Positions 1-9,156 of a DNA stretch of 51,642 nucleotides are shown here, in pieces (within the stretch, counting starts at the first letter, position 1; each line of letters opens with the position of its first letter). A program made the translations under genes and the position numbers. The notes under the pieces are model-generated. The model was not told the origin of the DNA and searched no databases. It worked only from the letters and a program-made list of their open reading frames with translations. Source of the stretch: Paraburkholderia nodosa DSM 21604 (GTDB taxonomy: Bacteria; Pseudomonadota; Gammaproteobacteria; Burkholderiales; Burkholderiaceae). Location: positions 144,761-196,402 of the forward strand of contig NZ_JAFA01000012.1 of the NCBI RefSeq assembly GCF_000519185.1, read 5' to 3'.

Positions 1-333
1 GGCTCGGTGGCGAGCCCGAACCGCGAAACGGAATCGATGAAGGACGGCTCGGACGCGGTGAGCGACTGGCCGCTGCTCAATGCGCTGCTGAACACGGCGG
101 GCGGCGCGTCGTGGGTCTCGCTGCACCATGGCGGCGGCGTGGGCATGGGCTTCTCGCAGCACTCGGGCGTGGTGATCGTGGCGGACGGCACGCAGGCGGC
201 GCACGAGCGTCTGGGCCGCGTGCTGCACAACGATCCGGCCACGGGCGTGATGCGCCACGCGGACGCCGGCTACGAACTCGCGCAGCAAACCGCGCGCGAG
301 GCGGGTCTCAAGCTGCCGATGCTCGGCCGATGA
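1..333 (+). CDS. hutU: Urocanate hydratase (urocanase), C-terminal fragment
   Basis: This is the last 110 codons of urocanase, open at the window edge, so the start lies upstream. Urocanase hydrates urocanate to 4-imidazolone-5-propionate using tightly bound NAD+, the second step of histidine breakdown in the cytoplasm. The fragment carries the conserved C-terminal block of the family: SWVSLHHGGGVGMGFSQHSG at about residues 37-56, then the arginine- and alanine-rich tail ending LKLPMLGR. The stop codon overlaps the hutD start as ATGA, so the two are translationally coupled. hutH and hutC would be expected further upstream but are outside the window. Confidence 0.97.
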   Translation, partial: GSVASPNRETESMKDGSDAVSDWPLLNALLNTAGGASWVSLHHGGGVGMGFSQHSGVVIVADGTQAAHERLGRVLHNDPATGVMRHADAGYELAQQTAREAGLKLPMLGR

Positions 334-1019
334 GCGGCGCGAAAGCGATAGGCGGCGCGGTGCAGGCCGCCAGGCTCACGCTGTTGCGCGGCGCGGCGCT
401 CGTGGCGTCGCCCTGGAAGAATGGCGGCGGCGTCACGCGCGAAATCGCGGTGGCGCACGTGGCATCGCATGCTGGCGCGTCACTGGACGCGTTTGCGTGG
501 CGCGTGAGCGTGGCCGATGTCGCGCAGGCGGGGCCGTTCTCGCGTTTCGAGGGCGTCGATCGGACGCTGGTGCTGCTCGAAGGCGCGGGCATGCTGCTCG
601 ACGAAGCGGGTCGCACGCATGTGCTCACGCAGCCCCTCGACGTCGCGCATTTCGCGGGGGAAGCCGCGATCGACGCGCGCCTCGTGAACGGCGCCACGCG
701 CGACTTCAACCTGATGGTGCGCCGCGATGCGGCGCGCGGCACGTTCGAAGTATGGCGCGCAAACGAGCGGCGCAGCATGCATGCGCAAACGGTTTTGCTC
801 TACTGCGCGCAAGGCGGTCAGGACGTGCGCGTGGATGGCGAACGCCACGTGCGCCTCGAAGCGGGCGACACGCTGCGCATCGATACGCTCGACGCGCAAT
901 GCCCCTTGCAGATCGAAACACGCGGCGCGGGCGCCTTGCTCGCCGTGGCGCTCGATGTCCTGGACGCGCCACGGCAAGACACTACGGAAACGGCATCGCG
1001 CGATGCTGTGCATACCTGA
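330..1019 (+). CDS. hutD: HutD family protein
   Basis: A 229-residue cytoplasmic protein of the HutD family (cupin fold), found in hut operons. It has no settled enzymatic role; in pseudomonads it is thought to limit or buffer hut expression. The N-terminal motif ASPWKNGGGVTREI (about residues 27-40) is typical of the family. The start is the ATG that overlaps the hutU stop by four bases; the frame is open further upstream but that part runs through hutU. The stop shares one base with the hutI start. Position between hutU and hutI matches known Burkholderiaceae hut operons, which supports the call. Confidence 0.9.
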   Translation: MSGAKAIGGAVQAARLTLLRGAALVASPWKNGGGVTREIAVAHVASHAGASLDAFAWRVSVADVAQAGPFSRFEGVDRTLVLLEGAGMLLDEAGRTHVLTQPLDVAHFAGEAAIDARLVNGATRDFNLMVRRDAARGTFEVWRANERRSMHAQTVLLYCAQGGQDVRVDGERHVRLEAGDTLRIDTLDAQCPLQIETRGAGALLAVALDVLDAPRQDTTETASRDAVHT

Positions 1020-2251
1020 TGAAACGCACTCTCTGGCAAAACCTCAACCTGTGCCCGCATGGCGATCCGGGCCACGTCGTCGAGAACGCGGCGATTGCGG
1101 TGGAAGACGGCAAGATCGCGTGGCTCGGCGCCGCTGCCGGGTTGCCCGCATCATTCACCGAGTGGCCGTGCGAGGACCTGGGCGGCGCCTGGGTCACGCC
1201 CGGTCTCGTGGATTGCCACACGCACCTCGTCTACGGCGGACAGCGCGCCGATGAATTCGCGCAGCGTCTTGCGGGCGTGAGCTACGAAGAAATCGCGCGC
1301 CAGGGCGGCGGCATTGTATCGACGGTGCGCGCCACGCGCGCGGCCGACGAAGCCGCGCTGTTCGCGCAGTCCGCAACGCGCCTCGAAGCGTTGCTTGCCG
1401 AAGGCGTGACGGCTGTCGAGATCAAATCGGGCTATGGCCTCGATCTGGCGAGCGAGCGCAAGATGCTGCGCGTCGCGCGTCAGCTTGGCGAGCGTTATCC
1501 GGTCACGGTGCGCACGACGTTTCTCGGTGCGCACGCGTTGCCGCCCGAGTTCGCGGGCCGCGCCGACGACTATATCGACGAAGTGTGCGAACGCATGCTG
1601 CCCGCGCTCGCCGACGAGGGGCTCGTGGACGCTGTCGATGTGTTCTGCGAACGCATCGGCTTCTCGCTCGCGCAGAGCGAGCGCGTGTTCGAGGCGGCCG
1701 CGCGGCGCAAGCTCGCGGTCAAGATGCACGCCGAGCAGCTTTCCAATAGCGGCGGTGCGGCGCTCGCGGCGCGACACGGCGCATTGTCCGCCGACCATCT
1801 TGAGTTTCTCGACGAAGCGGGCGTCGCCGCCATGAAGAAAGCGGGCACCGTGGCGGTGCTGCTGCCGGGCGCGTACTACTTCATCCGCGAAACGCAGCTT
1901 CCGCCGCTCGACTTGCTGCGGCGCTACGAGGTGCCGATCGCCATCTCGACCGACAGCAATCCGGGCACGTCGCCCGCCACCTCGCTGCTGCTCATGATGA
2001 ACATGGCGACCACGCTGTTCCGCATGACCGTGCCGGAGGTGTTGCAGGGCGTGACGCGGCATGCCGCGCAGGCTTTTGGCGACGCAGAGCGTCATGGCAC
2101 GCTCGCGGCGGGTCGTCCCGCGGACTTTGCCGTCTGGACGGTGCAGTCGCTCGCGGAACTGGCTTACTGGATCGGCCGCCCGCTCTGCGCACGCGTGGTG
2201 CGCGGCGGCGAGACCGTCTTTGAGCGTCGCGCAGTTGAGCGTCGCGTTTGA
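1019..2251 (+). CDS. hutI: Imidazolonepropionase
   Basis: A 410-residue amidohydrolase-superfamily enzyme, the usual length for the family, that opens the imidazolone ring of 4-imidazolone-5-propionate to give N-formimino-L-glutamate. Metal-binding and catalytic landmarks are visible: the HTH pair in PGLVDCHTHLVYGG (His67, His69), the MHAEQ block, the SADHLEF histidine, and the late aspartate in STDSNPGTSP. The start ATG shares its A with the hutD stop (TGATG), so translation is coupled. The frame is open upstream through hutD, but only this start gives the family N-terminus (KRTLWQNLNL). Confidence 0.97.
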   Translation: MKRTLWQNLNLCPHGDPGHVVENAAIAVEDGKIAWLGAAAGLPASFTEWPCEDLGGAWVTPGLVDCHTHLVYGGQRADEFAQRLAGVSYEEIARQGGGIVSTVRATRAADEAALFAQSATRLEALLAEGVTAVEIKSGYGLDLASERKMLRVARQLGERYPVTVRTTFLGAHALPPEFAGRADDYIDEVCERMLPALADEGLVDAVDVFCERIGFSLAQSERVFEAAARRKLAVKMHAEQLSNSGGAALAARHGALSADHLEFLDEAGVAAMKKAGTVAVLLPGAYYFIRETQLPPLDLLRRYEVPIAISTDSNPGTSPATSLLLMMNMATTLFRMTVPEVLQGVTRHAAQAFGDAERHGTLAAGRPADFAVWTVQSLAELAYWIGRPLCARVVRGGETVFERRAVERRV

Positions 2252-2265
2252 GCGCTATTTTCAGC

Positions 2266-3684
2266 ATGAATCACACCATCGAATCGAATCCGACTTCGCG
2301 CGCGCTCTTCGCCGAGTACGCTTATTTGCCCGACGGCTGGCGCCGCAACGTGCTGCTCGAATGGGACGCCGCGGGAACGCTGCACAACGTGACGCCCGAT
2401 CTGGCGCAAGCGCCTCGAGGCGTCGCGCGAGCGGCGGGCCCGGTCGCGCCTGGCATGCCTAATCTTCATTCGCATGCGTTTCAGCGCGCCATGGCGGGCC
2501 TCACCGAATATCGCGCGAACCCCACCGACAGCTTCTGGAGCTGGCGCGACCTCATGTACCGCTTCGCGGCACGCATCACGCCCGACGATCTCGGGGCGAT
2601 TGCGCGCTGGCTCTACGTCGAGATGTTGAAGGCGGGCTACACCTCCGTTTGCGAATTCCACTACGTGCATCACGGCAAGGATGGCCAGCAGTACGCGAGT
2701 CCCGCCGAACTGGCGCAACGCGTGGCGGACGCAGCGGGCGTGACGGGCATCGGCATGACGATGCTGCCCGTGCTCTATCAATACAGCGGCTTCGGCGCGC
2801 AAGCGCCGCGCGACGATCAGCGCCGCTTCATCAACACGCCGGAACAGCTGCTCGGCATCGTCGAGGCGCTGCGTGCGTGGCGGCCCGAGCACGGCGCGTT
2901 GCGCTACGGCGTTGCGCCGCATTCGCTGCGCGCCGTTTCGCACGACTCGTTGCGCGCGCTACTGGAAGGCCTGGACCACGCGCTTCCTGGCGCACCCGTG
3001 CATATCCACATCGCCGAACAGACGGCCGAAGTCGAGGCTTGCCTCGCGACCGAGGGCGCGCGGCCGGTGCAATGGCTGCTCGACCGGTTCGACGTGAACG
3101 CGCGCTGGTGCCTCGTCCATGCCACGCATATCGATGCGCGGGAGACCGCCGCGCTCGCCCAGAGCGGTGCGATTGCGGGCCTGTGCCTCACGACCGAAGC
3201 GAATCTCGGCGACGGCATTTTCCCCACGCGCGAGTATCTCGATGCGGGCGGCGCATTCGGCGTGGGCTCGGACAGTCATATCGGCGTGGACTGGCGCGCG
3301 GAGCTTCGCTTGCTCGAATACGGCCAGCGGCTCGCACGGCGCGAGCGCAATGTGTTGGCCGCGACGCATCAGGCGCAGGTTGCCGACCGGCTGTTCGACG
3401 CCGCGCTCGCCGGCGGCGCCAGTGCAACCGGGCGCAAGGTCGGCGCATTGAAGGAAGGCGCCCGCGCCGACTGGATCGTGCTCGACGCCCAGCATCCGAA
3501 CCTCGCCGAACAGAAGCCGCTCACGTGGCTCTCGTCGGTCGTCTTCTGCGAGCATGGCGAAACGCCGGTGCTCGACGTCTACACCGGCGGCGTCAAGGTC
3601 GTGGAAGCGCGTCGCCATCGCGACGAAGCGCGCCTTTACGCCGACTATCGCGCGGCGCTTGCCAGGCTGCTGGCTGACGATTGA
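2266..3684 (+). CDS. hutF: Formimidoylglutamate deiminase
   Basis: A 472-residue amidohydrolase that deiminates N-formimino-L-glutamate to N-formyl-L-glutamate and ammonia. Its presence together with HutG shows the five-step histidine route rather than direct formimidoylglutamate hydrolysis. Zinc-ligand motifs are present: HSHAFQRAM after MPNL, HIHIAEQTAE in the middle, and SDSHIGVDW near residue 325. The start chosen is the ATG 14 bases after the hutI stop; a TTG six codons earlier overlaps hutI and is less likely. No strong ribosome-binding site is seen, as expected for a coupled internal operon gene. Confidence 0.95.
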   Translation: MNHTIESNPTSRALFAEYAYLPDGWRRNVLLEWDAAGTLHNVTPDLAQAPRGVARAAGPVAPGMPNLHSHAFQRAMAGLTEYRANPTDSFWSWRDLMYRFAARITPDDLGAIARWLYVEMLKAGYTSVCEFHYVHHGKDGQQYASPAELAQRVADAAGVTGIGMTMLPVLYQYSGFGAQAPRDDQRRFINTPEQLLGIVEALRAWRPEHGALRYGVAPHSLRAVSHDSLRALLEGLDHALPGAPVHIHIAEQTAEVEACLATEGARPVQWLLDRFDVNARWCLVHATHIDARETAALAQSGAIAGLCLTTEANLGDGIFPTREYLDAGGAFGVGSDSHIGVDWRAELRLLEYGQRLARRERNVLAATHQAQVADRLFDAALAGGASATGRKVGALKEGARADWIVLDAQHPNLAEQKPLTWLSSVVFCEHGETPVLDVYTGGVKVVEARRHRDEARLYADYRAALARLLADD

Positions 3685-3726
3685 ACGCGGGCCCGAACGC
3701 ACGCGCCATTCACGAGACAAATTTCG

Positions 3727-4536
3727 ATGACCGATATCTTTTCACTGGAACGCGGCAGCGCGCCGCTTATCATTTCGATCCCTCACCTGGGCACGCACAT
3801 TCCCGCCGCGATGCACGGCAAGTACACGGACGTGGCCCTCACCGTCGCCGATACGGACTGGCATCTCGATCGCCTTTACGCGTTTGCGAAGGAACTGGGC
3901 GCGACCGTGCTCGGCGCGCGCGTTTCGCGCTATGTGATCGACCTGAACCGCCCGCCGAACGACGAGAGCCTCTATCCCGGCCAGACCACCACGTCGCTGT
4001 GTCCGACCGAAACGTTTCGCGGCGAGCCGATCTACCGCGACGGCTGCGTGCCCGACGCGTCGGAGCGCCAGCGCCGCGTGCAGACATTCTGGCAGCCGTA
4101 TCACGACACGCTCGCCGCCGAACTGAAGCGCCTGCGCGCGGCGCATGCGAACGTGCTGCTGTGGGAGGCGCATTCGATCGCGAGCGTGCTGCCGCGCCTG
4201 TTCGACAACAAGCTGCCCGACCTGAACATCGGCACCCAGGACGGCCGCACGGTGAACCCGGCGGTGCAGGCGCGCGCGGAACACGCGGCGGCGGCAAGCG
4301 GCTATACGTGGATCGCGAATGGACGCTTCAAGGGCGGCTACATCACGCGCCATTTCGGCGCACCTCAAGACGGCGTGCATACGATCCAGCTGGAGATGTG
4401 CCAATCGGTCTACATGAACGAAACGGCGCCGTTCGATTACGTGCCCGCGCTCGCTGAGAAAGTCCAGCCCGTGCTGCGCGAGATGGTGGGCGGCGCGCTT
4501 GAGGCCATCGAGACGATGAACGCCGCTGCGGCCTGA
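3727..4536 (+). CDS. hutG: N-formylglutamate deformylase
   Basis: A 269-residue N-formylglutamate amidohydrolase, the last step of histidine utilisation, releasing glutamate and formate. The N-terminus SAPLIISIPHLGTHIP, the central LNRPPNDESLYPGQ and the GGYITRHFG block are family hallmarks. It lies 42 bases after hutF on the same strand and is the last gene of the operon, followed by a strong hairpin. HutF plus HutG together fix the pathway variant. Confidence 0.95.
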   Translation: MTDIFSLERGSAPLIISIPHLGTHIPAAMHGKYTDVALTVADTDWHLDRLYAFAKELGATVLGARVSRYVIDLNRPPNDESLYPGQTTTSLCPTETFRGEPIYRDGCVPDASERQRRVQTFWQPYHDTLAAELKRLRAAHANVLLWEAHSIASVLPRLFDNKLPDLNIGTQDGRTVNPAVQARAEHAAAASGYTWIANGRFKGGYITRHFGAPQDGVHTIQLEMCQSVYMNETAPFDYVPALAEKVQPVLREMVGGALEAIETMNAAAA

Positions 4537-4570
4537 ACATTCCCGACGGCCACTCAGGCCGGGCATGGAC

Positions 4571-4606
4571 ACAACGGCTCTCGATCGAACGATCCAGAGC
4601 CGTTGT
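4571..4606. terminator. Convergent terminator hairpin between hutG and porin gene
   Basis: A perfect 11-bp inverted repeat, ACAACGGCTCT / AGAGCCGTTGT, with a 14-base loop that can itself pair further (CGATCG near CGATC). It lies between the ends of two convergent genes, so it can serve both. The U-tract is short on the plus side (TGCGTTT) and absent on the minus side. Confidence 0.75.
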
Positions 4607-4611
4607 TGCGT

Positions 4612-5670
4612 TTAGAAGCGGTGAACGATGCCAATCTGGACGCCGCGCGCATCCGCTCCGGGGTAGGCGAGCGGCAGGCCCGGATTCGCCGCCCCGGCGA
4701 GCGTGTAACTCGCCTGGTTACGGTTGCGCAGGAACGAGAGCGCGCCGTAGAAGTTCGTGGTCTTCGACAGGTCGTATTCGTACATCAGGCCGATCTGGTC
4801 GGCATTGTCGCCTTGAGAGGTACGATCGTGCAGGGTGGCGTAGCCGAGCGACACGGCATTGTTCACGTTGAACTGATACTTCGCGGAAAGGCCCACGGTA
4901 TAGCCATTCAACGCGAGGTCGGGCCATTTCATGTCCGAGTAGCCGCCGAAGATCGTCGCGCGCCCGATCGCGTACGAGGTGCCCGCCATGATCGTGCGGT
5001 CGGTGGCGCTGCCCTCGCTGTTCTTGAGCCACTGTCCCGCCACGAACGCCGCGAACGGGCCGTGCGCATAGGTCACGTCGAACTGCTGGCTCGAACCCGC
5101 GGCGCGCAGCCCGCCTGCGTCGCCGAAGCCCACGTAGATGCCTGCCTGAAGGCCCGCGAATTCCGGCGTGACATAGGAAACGGTGTTGCTCGTGCGGAAC
5201 GTGAACACCGTGAGGTTGTCCATGGCCGAAGCCTGCGTCACGCCGCCAAAAGCGTCCTGGCCGCCTTGATCGTTGAAGAGCGGCGAATTCTGCCGGCCCA
5301 CGCGCACCTCGCCCCAGCCGCCCGAGAGGCCGACCCATGCCTGGCGATCGAACAGCGATCCCTTCGTGGCCAGCGTGCCGTCCGTGGGGTTGAAGCCGTT
5401 TTCGAGGGCGAACGACAGCGTCTGCCCGCCGCCCAGGTCCTCCTTGCCTTTGAGGCCGAACCGGCTGCCCCATTGACCGCTCGAACCGAGTGCTGCCGTG
5501 TAGCCGTTGCCGGTGTTGACGTATTGGGCGAATTCGTCGATGAGCCCATAGAGCGTCACGCCGTCCTGGGCAAGCGCGCTGTGCGCGAAGAGGCCGAGTG
5601 CGGTGGCGCAAAGTGTGCTTCTGATGGTGCGAGCGGAGGGGCGAAGGGGCGTAGCGGGTTGCTTTTTCAT
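4612..5670 (-). CDS. General porin, Gram-negative porin family (OmpC-like, Burkholderiales type)
   Basis: A 352-residue outer-membrane beta-barrel protein expected to form trimers for diffusion of small solutes. It has a clear signal peptide (basic start, hydrophobic stretch, cleavage after HSALA before QDGVTLYG), the DGVTLYGLID first strand typical of this family, the LKGKEDLGGG motif after strand two, and a C-terminal phenylalanine in GIVHRF as the BAM signal. Alternating amphipathic strands run throughout. It is convergent with the hut operon and downstream of the NCS1 permease gene, from which a hairpin separates it. The substrate cannot be told from sequence. Confidence 0.95.
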   Translation of the reverse strand: MKKQPATPLRPSARTIRSTLCATALGLFAHSALAQDGVTLYGLIDEFAQYVNTGNGYTAALGSSGQWGSRFGLKGKEDLGGGQTLSFALENGFNPTDGTLATKGSLFDRQAWVGLSGGWGEVRVGRQNSPLFNDQGGQDAFGGVTQASAMDNLTVFTFRTSNTVSYVTPEFAGLQAGIYVGFGDAGGLRAAGSSQQFDVTYAHGPFAAFVAGQWLKNSEGSATDRTIMAGTSYAIGRATIFGGYSDMKWPDLALNGYTVGLSAKYQFNVNNAVSLGYATLHDRTSQGDNADQIGLMYEYDLSKTTNFYGALSFLRNRNQASYTLAGAANPGLPLAYPGADARGVQIGIVHRF

Positions 5671-5705
5671 TATCAGTACAACTATTTATTGGCGGAATAA
5701 AACGA

Positions 5706-5731
5706 ACGCGCGGGTGGTGAGACCCGCGCGT
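5706..5731 (-). terminator. Terminator after the NCS1 permease gene
   Basis: A perfect 10-bp stem, ACGCGCGGGT / ACCCGCGCGT, with a six-base loop, lies 47 bases past the stop of the minus-strand permease gene. On the minus strand it is followed by TTCGTTTTATT, a fair U-rich tail, so a rho-independent terminator is likely. The porin gene downstream then needs its own promoter in the AT-rich 35 bases before its start. Confidence 0.8.
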
Positions 5732-5777
5732 ATGGGAACGGTGTTGATCAGCGAAGCGGCGCGCTGCGCCGCGCGGT

Positions 5778-7205
5778 TCAATCCTGCTCGACCGGCAGGA
5801 TCAGGCGTTCTGGAATGACCGGCGGCGTGAGGCGCATGGCGGCGTAGTAGAGCACGCCCGGCACGATCAGGCCGAGAATCCACGAGATGTCGGTGCCGCC
5901 GAGTGCGTCGACGAAGGGGCCCGTATAGAAGCTCGTCGAGATGAACGGCATTTGCACCAGCACGCCGAGCACGTAGATGCCAATGGCTTTGGCGTTCCAG
6001 CGGCCGTAGCGGCCATCGGGATTCGAGAGCGCCGGCACGTCGTAACGCGAGCGCGTGAAGCAGTAGAAGTCGACCAGATTGATCGCGCTCCACGGCGTGA
6101 AGAACGCGAGCAGAAACAGGATGAACGCCGTAAATTCCTTGAGAAACGAGTGGCGGCCCGCGAGCGCGACGAGCGTCGAGATGCCCACCATGCCGATGAT
6201 GTAGAGGAAGCGATGGTGCGTCGAGATCGCGCGTTTCGCGCGAAACGCGCTCACGATCGTCGCCATCGACATGAAGCTGCCGTAGGCGTTGAGCGTCGTG
6301 ACGGTGAGCTTGCCGAACGCGATGCTGAAGTAGAGCATCGCGGCGACCGCGCCGCTCGCGCCAAGGCTCACGATGTACGCCACCTCATGGTGCGCGAACG
6401 CGTGGCCCGCGAGCGCCGCCGCAAACACGCCGAACACCATCGCCGCCTGTGCCCCGATCACCGAGCCGAGCCCGACGGCGAGGAACGTGCGCAGGGGCGA
6501 AGTCGAGTGCGGCAAGTAGCGCGAATAGTCGGCAACGTAGGGGCCGAATGCGATCTGCCACGAAGCCGAAAGCGACATGGAAAGCAGGAAGCTGGCGATC
6601 GAGAAGTGGCGGTTTGCCAGCAGCGCGCCGATATCGTGATGCGTAAAGAGCTGCGCGAACATGAACACGAACGCGAGCACGCCAATCACGCTGGCAATGC
6701 GGCCGACGAAGTGAATCGAGCGATAGCCGAGCAACGTCAGCACGACGATGAGCACCGCGAAAAGGCAGATGCCCGAAGTATCGGAAACGTTGAGCAGCTG
6801 CGCGGTGGCCTGACCGGCGAGCACCGTGCCGCTCGCGGAAAAGCCGACATACATGATGCAGACGAGCACGATCGGAATAGCGGCGCCGTAGACGCCGAAC
6901 TGCACGCGGCTGGAAATCATCTGCGGCAGGCCGAGTTGCGGGCCTTGCGCGCCGTGCAGCGCCATGACCGTGCCGCCGACGAGTTGTCCCGCCAATAAAG
7001 CGATCAACGACCAGAAGACGTCGCCGCCAAGCACGACGGCCAACGCGCCGGTAATGATCGCCGTGACCTGCAGGTTCGCGGAAAGCCAGAGCGTGAACTG
7101 GCTGAACAGGCTGCCGTGGCGCTCCGCGTCGGGGATGTAGTCGATCGAACGCGTTTCCAGGATCTTGCGGCCATCGGTTTCGAGGTTGGCGACGGATTCA
7201 GGCAT
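5778..7205 (-). CDS. NCS1-family (cytosine/purine/allantoin) permease, probably hut-linked
   Basis: A 475-residue inner-membrane transporter of the nucleobase:cation symporter-1 family, with about twelve hydrophobic segments. The N-terminus (DYIPDAERHGSLFSQFTLWL) and the GPQLGLPQMISSRVQFGVYG block in the first helices are typical. Family members carry cytosine, purines, hydantoins, thiamine precursors or related heterocycles. The start is the ATG; a GTG two codons earlier has GGAG at better spacing and is a real alternative. A HutC-like operator lies 77 bases upstream, and the gene sits beside the hut operon, so uptake of an imidazole such as urocanate or histidine is a reasonable inference but unproven. 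Confidence 0.88.
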   Translation of the reverse strand: MPESVANLETDGRKILETRSIDYIPDAERHGSLFSQFTLWLSANLQVTAIITGALAVVLGGDVFWSLIALLAGQLVGGTVMALHGAQGPQLGLPQMISSRVQFGVYGAAIPIVLVCIMYVGFSASGTVLAGQATAQLLNVSDTSGICLFAVLIVVLTLLGYRSIHFVGRIASVIGVLAFVFMFAQLFTHHDIGALLANRHFSIASFLLSMSLSASWQIAFGPYVADYSRYLPHSTSPLRTFLAVGLGSVIGAQAAMVFGVFAAALAGHAFAHHEVAYIVSLGASGAVAAMLYFSIAFGKLTVTTLNAYGSFMSMATIVSAFRAKRAISTHHRFLYIIGMVGISTLVALAGRHSFLKEFTAFILFLLAFFTPWSAINLVDFYCFTRSRYDVPALSNPDGRYGRWNAKAIGIYVLGVLVQMPFISTSFYTGPFVDALGGTDISWILGLIVPGVLYYAAMRLTPPVIPERLILPVEQD

Positions 7206-7281
7206 GGCCACGGACGGCTCCGAACATTGGGGTGAGTGCAGGGCGCCCGCGAACCGCGGACGATGGGAATGTCCGCATGAT

Positions 7282-7295
7282 GTTGTATAGACAAC
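7282..7295. promoter_or_regulatory. Candidate HutC operator
   Basis: The palindrome GTTGTATAGACAAC lies 77 bases before the permease start. It closely resembles the TTGTATATACAA-type site bound by HutC-class GntR repressors. The arms GTTGT/ACAAC match perfectly around an ATAG centre. hutC itself is not in the window. Confidence 0.6.
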
Positions 7296-7332
7296 TTCGG
7301 AGAAATTGGGGATAACCCTGCCGATGGGTGGC

Positions 7333-8949
7333 TTACAAAAGCCACTCGATAGGCAGGACGGAGAAGAACCAGACGCTCAGTCGCTGGTTCCATGTGGTGT
7401 TCGGCTCGGTGTCGTAGCGAATGACCGTATCGTCGGAGAGGCGCGTCCAGTAGAGCTTGCCGTTCTCGTCGAGGTGCGCCTGATACGCGAGCTGCGGCAC
7501 GCGGGTCCAGAACGCTTTTTCGATCTGGGTGGCGAGCACCGGGCTGTCAATCACGAGCCCGAGTTCGGTGTTGAGGTTGGCCGAGCGCGGGTCGAAATTC
7601 ACCGAGCCGACGAATACACGCTCCGCATCCACGGCGAAGGTCTTGGCGTGCAGGCTCGACCCCGTGCTGCCGAACGGACCGCTGCCTGCGCCCTTGCCCG
7701 TGGCTTTGTCCGTAGCCTTGCTGGTGCCCGCCGCGCGCTGCAGCTCGAACAGCTCCACGCCGCCTTTGAGCAGTGCCACGCGACGCCGCGCGTAGCCGGA
7801 ATGGACGGCGGACACATCGGTGGCCTCGAGCGAGTTCGTCAGCACGCGCACGGTCACGCCCTGGGCGGCGAGCTGGGTGAAGTATTGCGTGCCGACCTCG
7901 CCGGGCACGAAGTACGGCGAAACCAGATCGAGTTCACGGTGCGGATCGCCGATGATCTCGTGGAGCTGACTGAGGATGAGCGTTTCTTTGGGCGCCGTGC
8001 CGAGCGCTTTCGCCGGGTCGTCGCTGACCAGTTGCGTCCTGGCCCATTCGAGCGGCAGCGTGCCGTCCAGCAGGCGGCGCACGTCGGTGGTCTTGCGCAG
8101 CGATTCGATGTATTGCGCCGCGGCCGGATCGGTGCGCGCGGCAAGCGCGGCGCGATCGAGCGTGGCGAGTGCATCGGGCGCCACATACGGCAGGATTTGC
8201 GACGTGGGGTATGACGAAGCGCTGGCCCAGTAGCGGTCGAAGTCGTTCGCGACATCGGTGGCGGCGGGGCCGATGGCGAGCACGTCGAGGTCGGCGAACA
8301 CGACGCCGTCGGTCGCGCCGAAATATTCGTCGCCGATATTGCGGCCGCCAAGAATGGTCGCCACGCCGTCAGCCGTGAGCGACTTGTTGTGCATGCGCCG
8401 GTTCAGCCGCGAGAAGTCGGTGAGAAAGCCGATGGCTTTGGGCTTGCGCGTGGCGAACGGATTGAAGAGCCGAACCTCGATGTTGGGATGTCCATTGAGC
8501 GCCGCGAGCGTGGGGTCCAGTGAGGACGGAATGCCGTTGTCGTCGAGCAGCAGGCGCACACGTACGCCGCGGTCGGCGGCCTCGCGCAGTTCTTCGAGCA
8601 ACAACGTGCCGGTAAGATCGTCGCGCCAGATGTAGTACTGAACGTCGAGCGTACGCTGGGCGTTGCGCACGAGCGCCACGCGCGAGGCGAAGGCGTCGAG
8701 CGGGTTCGCGAGCGGGTCGATGCCGGTGAAGTCGGGGTGGGTGGCGAGTTCGGCCGCTACGGCTTTGCCAAGCTGAGTCGATCGCGCCTCGGCTGACGTG
8801 AGCGCCGTGGTTTGCGTGCGCTCGCCGAGCGGAGGTAGCTGCTGACACGCGGCAAGACCTGTGGCCAGCGCGATTGCGCATAGCGGCAACGCCATGGCGC
8901 ACAGTTTTCGCAACCCGTTTGCAGCCAGCGCGATGAGCGATCTTTGCAT
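7333..8949 (-). CDS. Phospholipase D-family lipoprotein (cardiolipin synthase C-like)
   Basis: A 538-residue protein with two PLD (HKD) motifs: MHNKSLTADG at about residue 185 and LHAKTFAVD at about residue 432, each followed by the usual conserved asparagine region (GGRNIGDEY and GSVNFDPRSANLNTE). This two-motif layout fits the cardiolipin synthase C / YmdC group, which joins phospholipids into cardiolipin. The N-terminus has a hydrophobic stretch ending LATGLAACQQ, a lipobox, so it is probably a lipoprotein facing the periplasm. An insertion rich in Lys, Thr, Ala and Gly (about residues 403-430) lies just before the second motif. No clear ribosome-binding site; an internal ATG at codon 19 is an alternative start. 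Confidence 0.88.
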   Translation of the reverse strand: MQRSLIALAANGLRKLCAMALPLCAIALATGLAACQQLPPLGERTQTTALTSAEARSTQLGKAVAAELATHPDFTGIDPLANPLDAFASRVALVRNAQRTLDVQYYIWRDDLTGTLLLEELREAADRGVRVRLLLDDNGIPSSLDPTLAALNGHPNIEVRLFNPFATRKPKAIGFLTDFSRLNRRMHNKSLTADGVATILGGRNIGDEYFGATDGVVFADLDVLAIGPAATDVANDFDRYWASASSYPTSQILPYVAPDALATLDRAALAARTDPAAAQYIESLRKTTDVRRLLDGTLPLEWARTQLVSDDPAKALGTAPKETLILSQLHEIIGDPHRELDLVSPYFVPGEVGTQYFTQLAAQGVTVRVLTNSLEATDVSAVHSGYARRRVALLKGGVELFELQRAAGTSKATDKATGKGAGSGPFGSTGSSLHAKTFAVDAERVFVGSVNFDPRSANLNTELGLVIDSPVLATQIEKAFWTRVPQLAYQAHLDENGKLYWTRLSDDTVIRYDTEPNTTWNQRLSVWFFSVLPIEWLL

Positions 8950-9156
8950 GGAGCGTTCGCTTGTCCGTGTCGATCCCGCTTCGAGGCGCGAAGCGCGGGG
9001 CTTCGCGAGTGAGCGTGCAACGACGTCAGCTTACGCGATTGGCGTGGCAGGCACCACGCCAGGCGTACAGCCCAGCCCCTGGAATGAATTTGTCTAGTTT
9101 GGGGAGCCGTTATTGATGTGAACAGGCCTAGGAGCGAACGCGTGGGTGGTGCGAGC

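Noticed and set aside
4603..5700. A 365-codon plus-strand frame opposite the porin gene
   Set aside because: The minus strand encodes a signal peptide, barrel pattern and C-terminal Phe; this is its antisense shadow.
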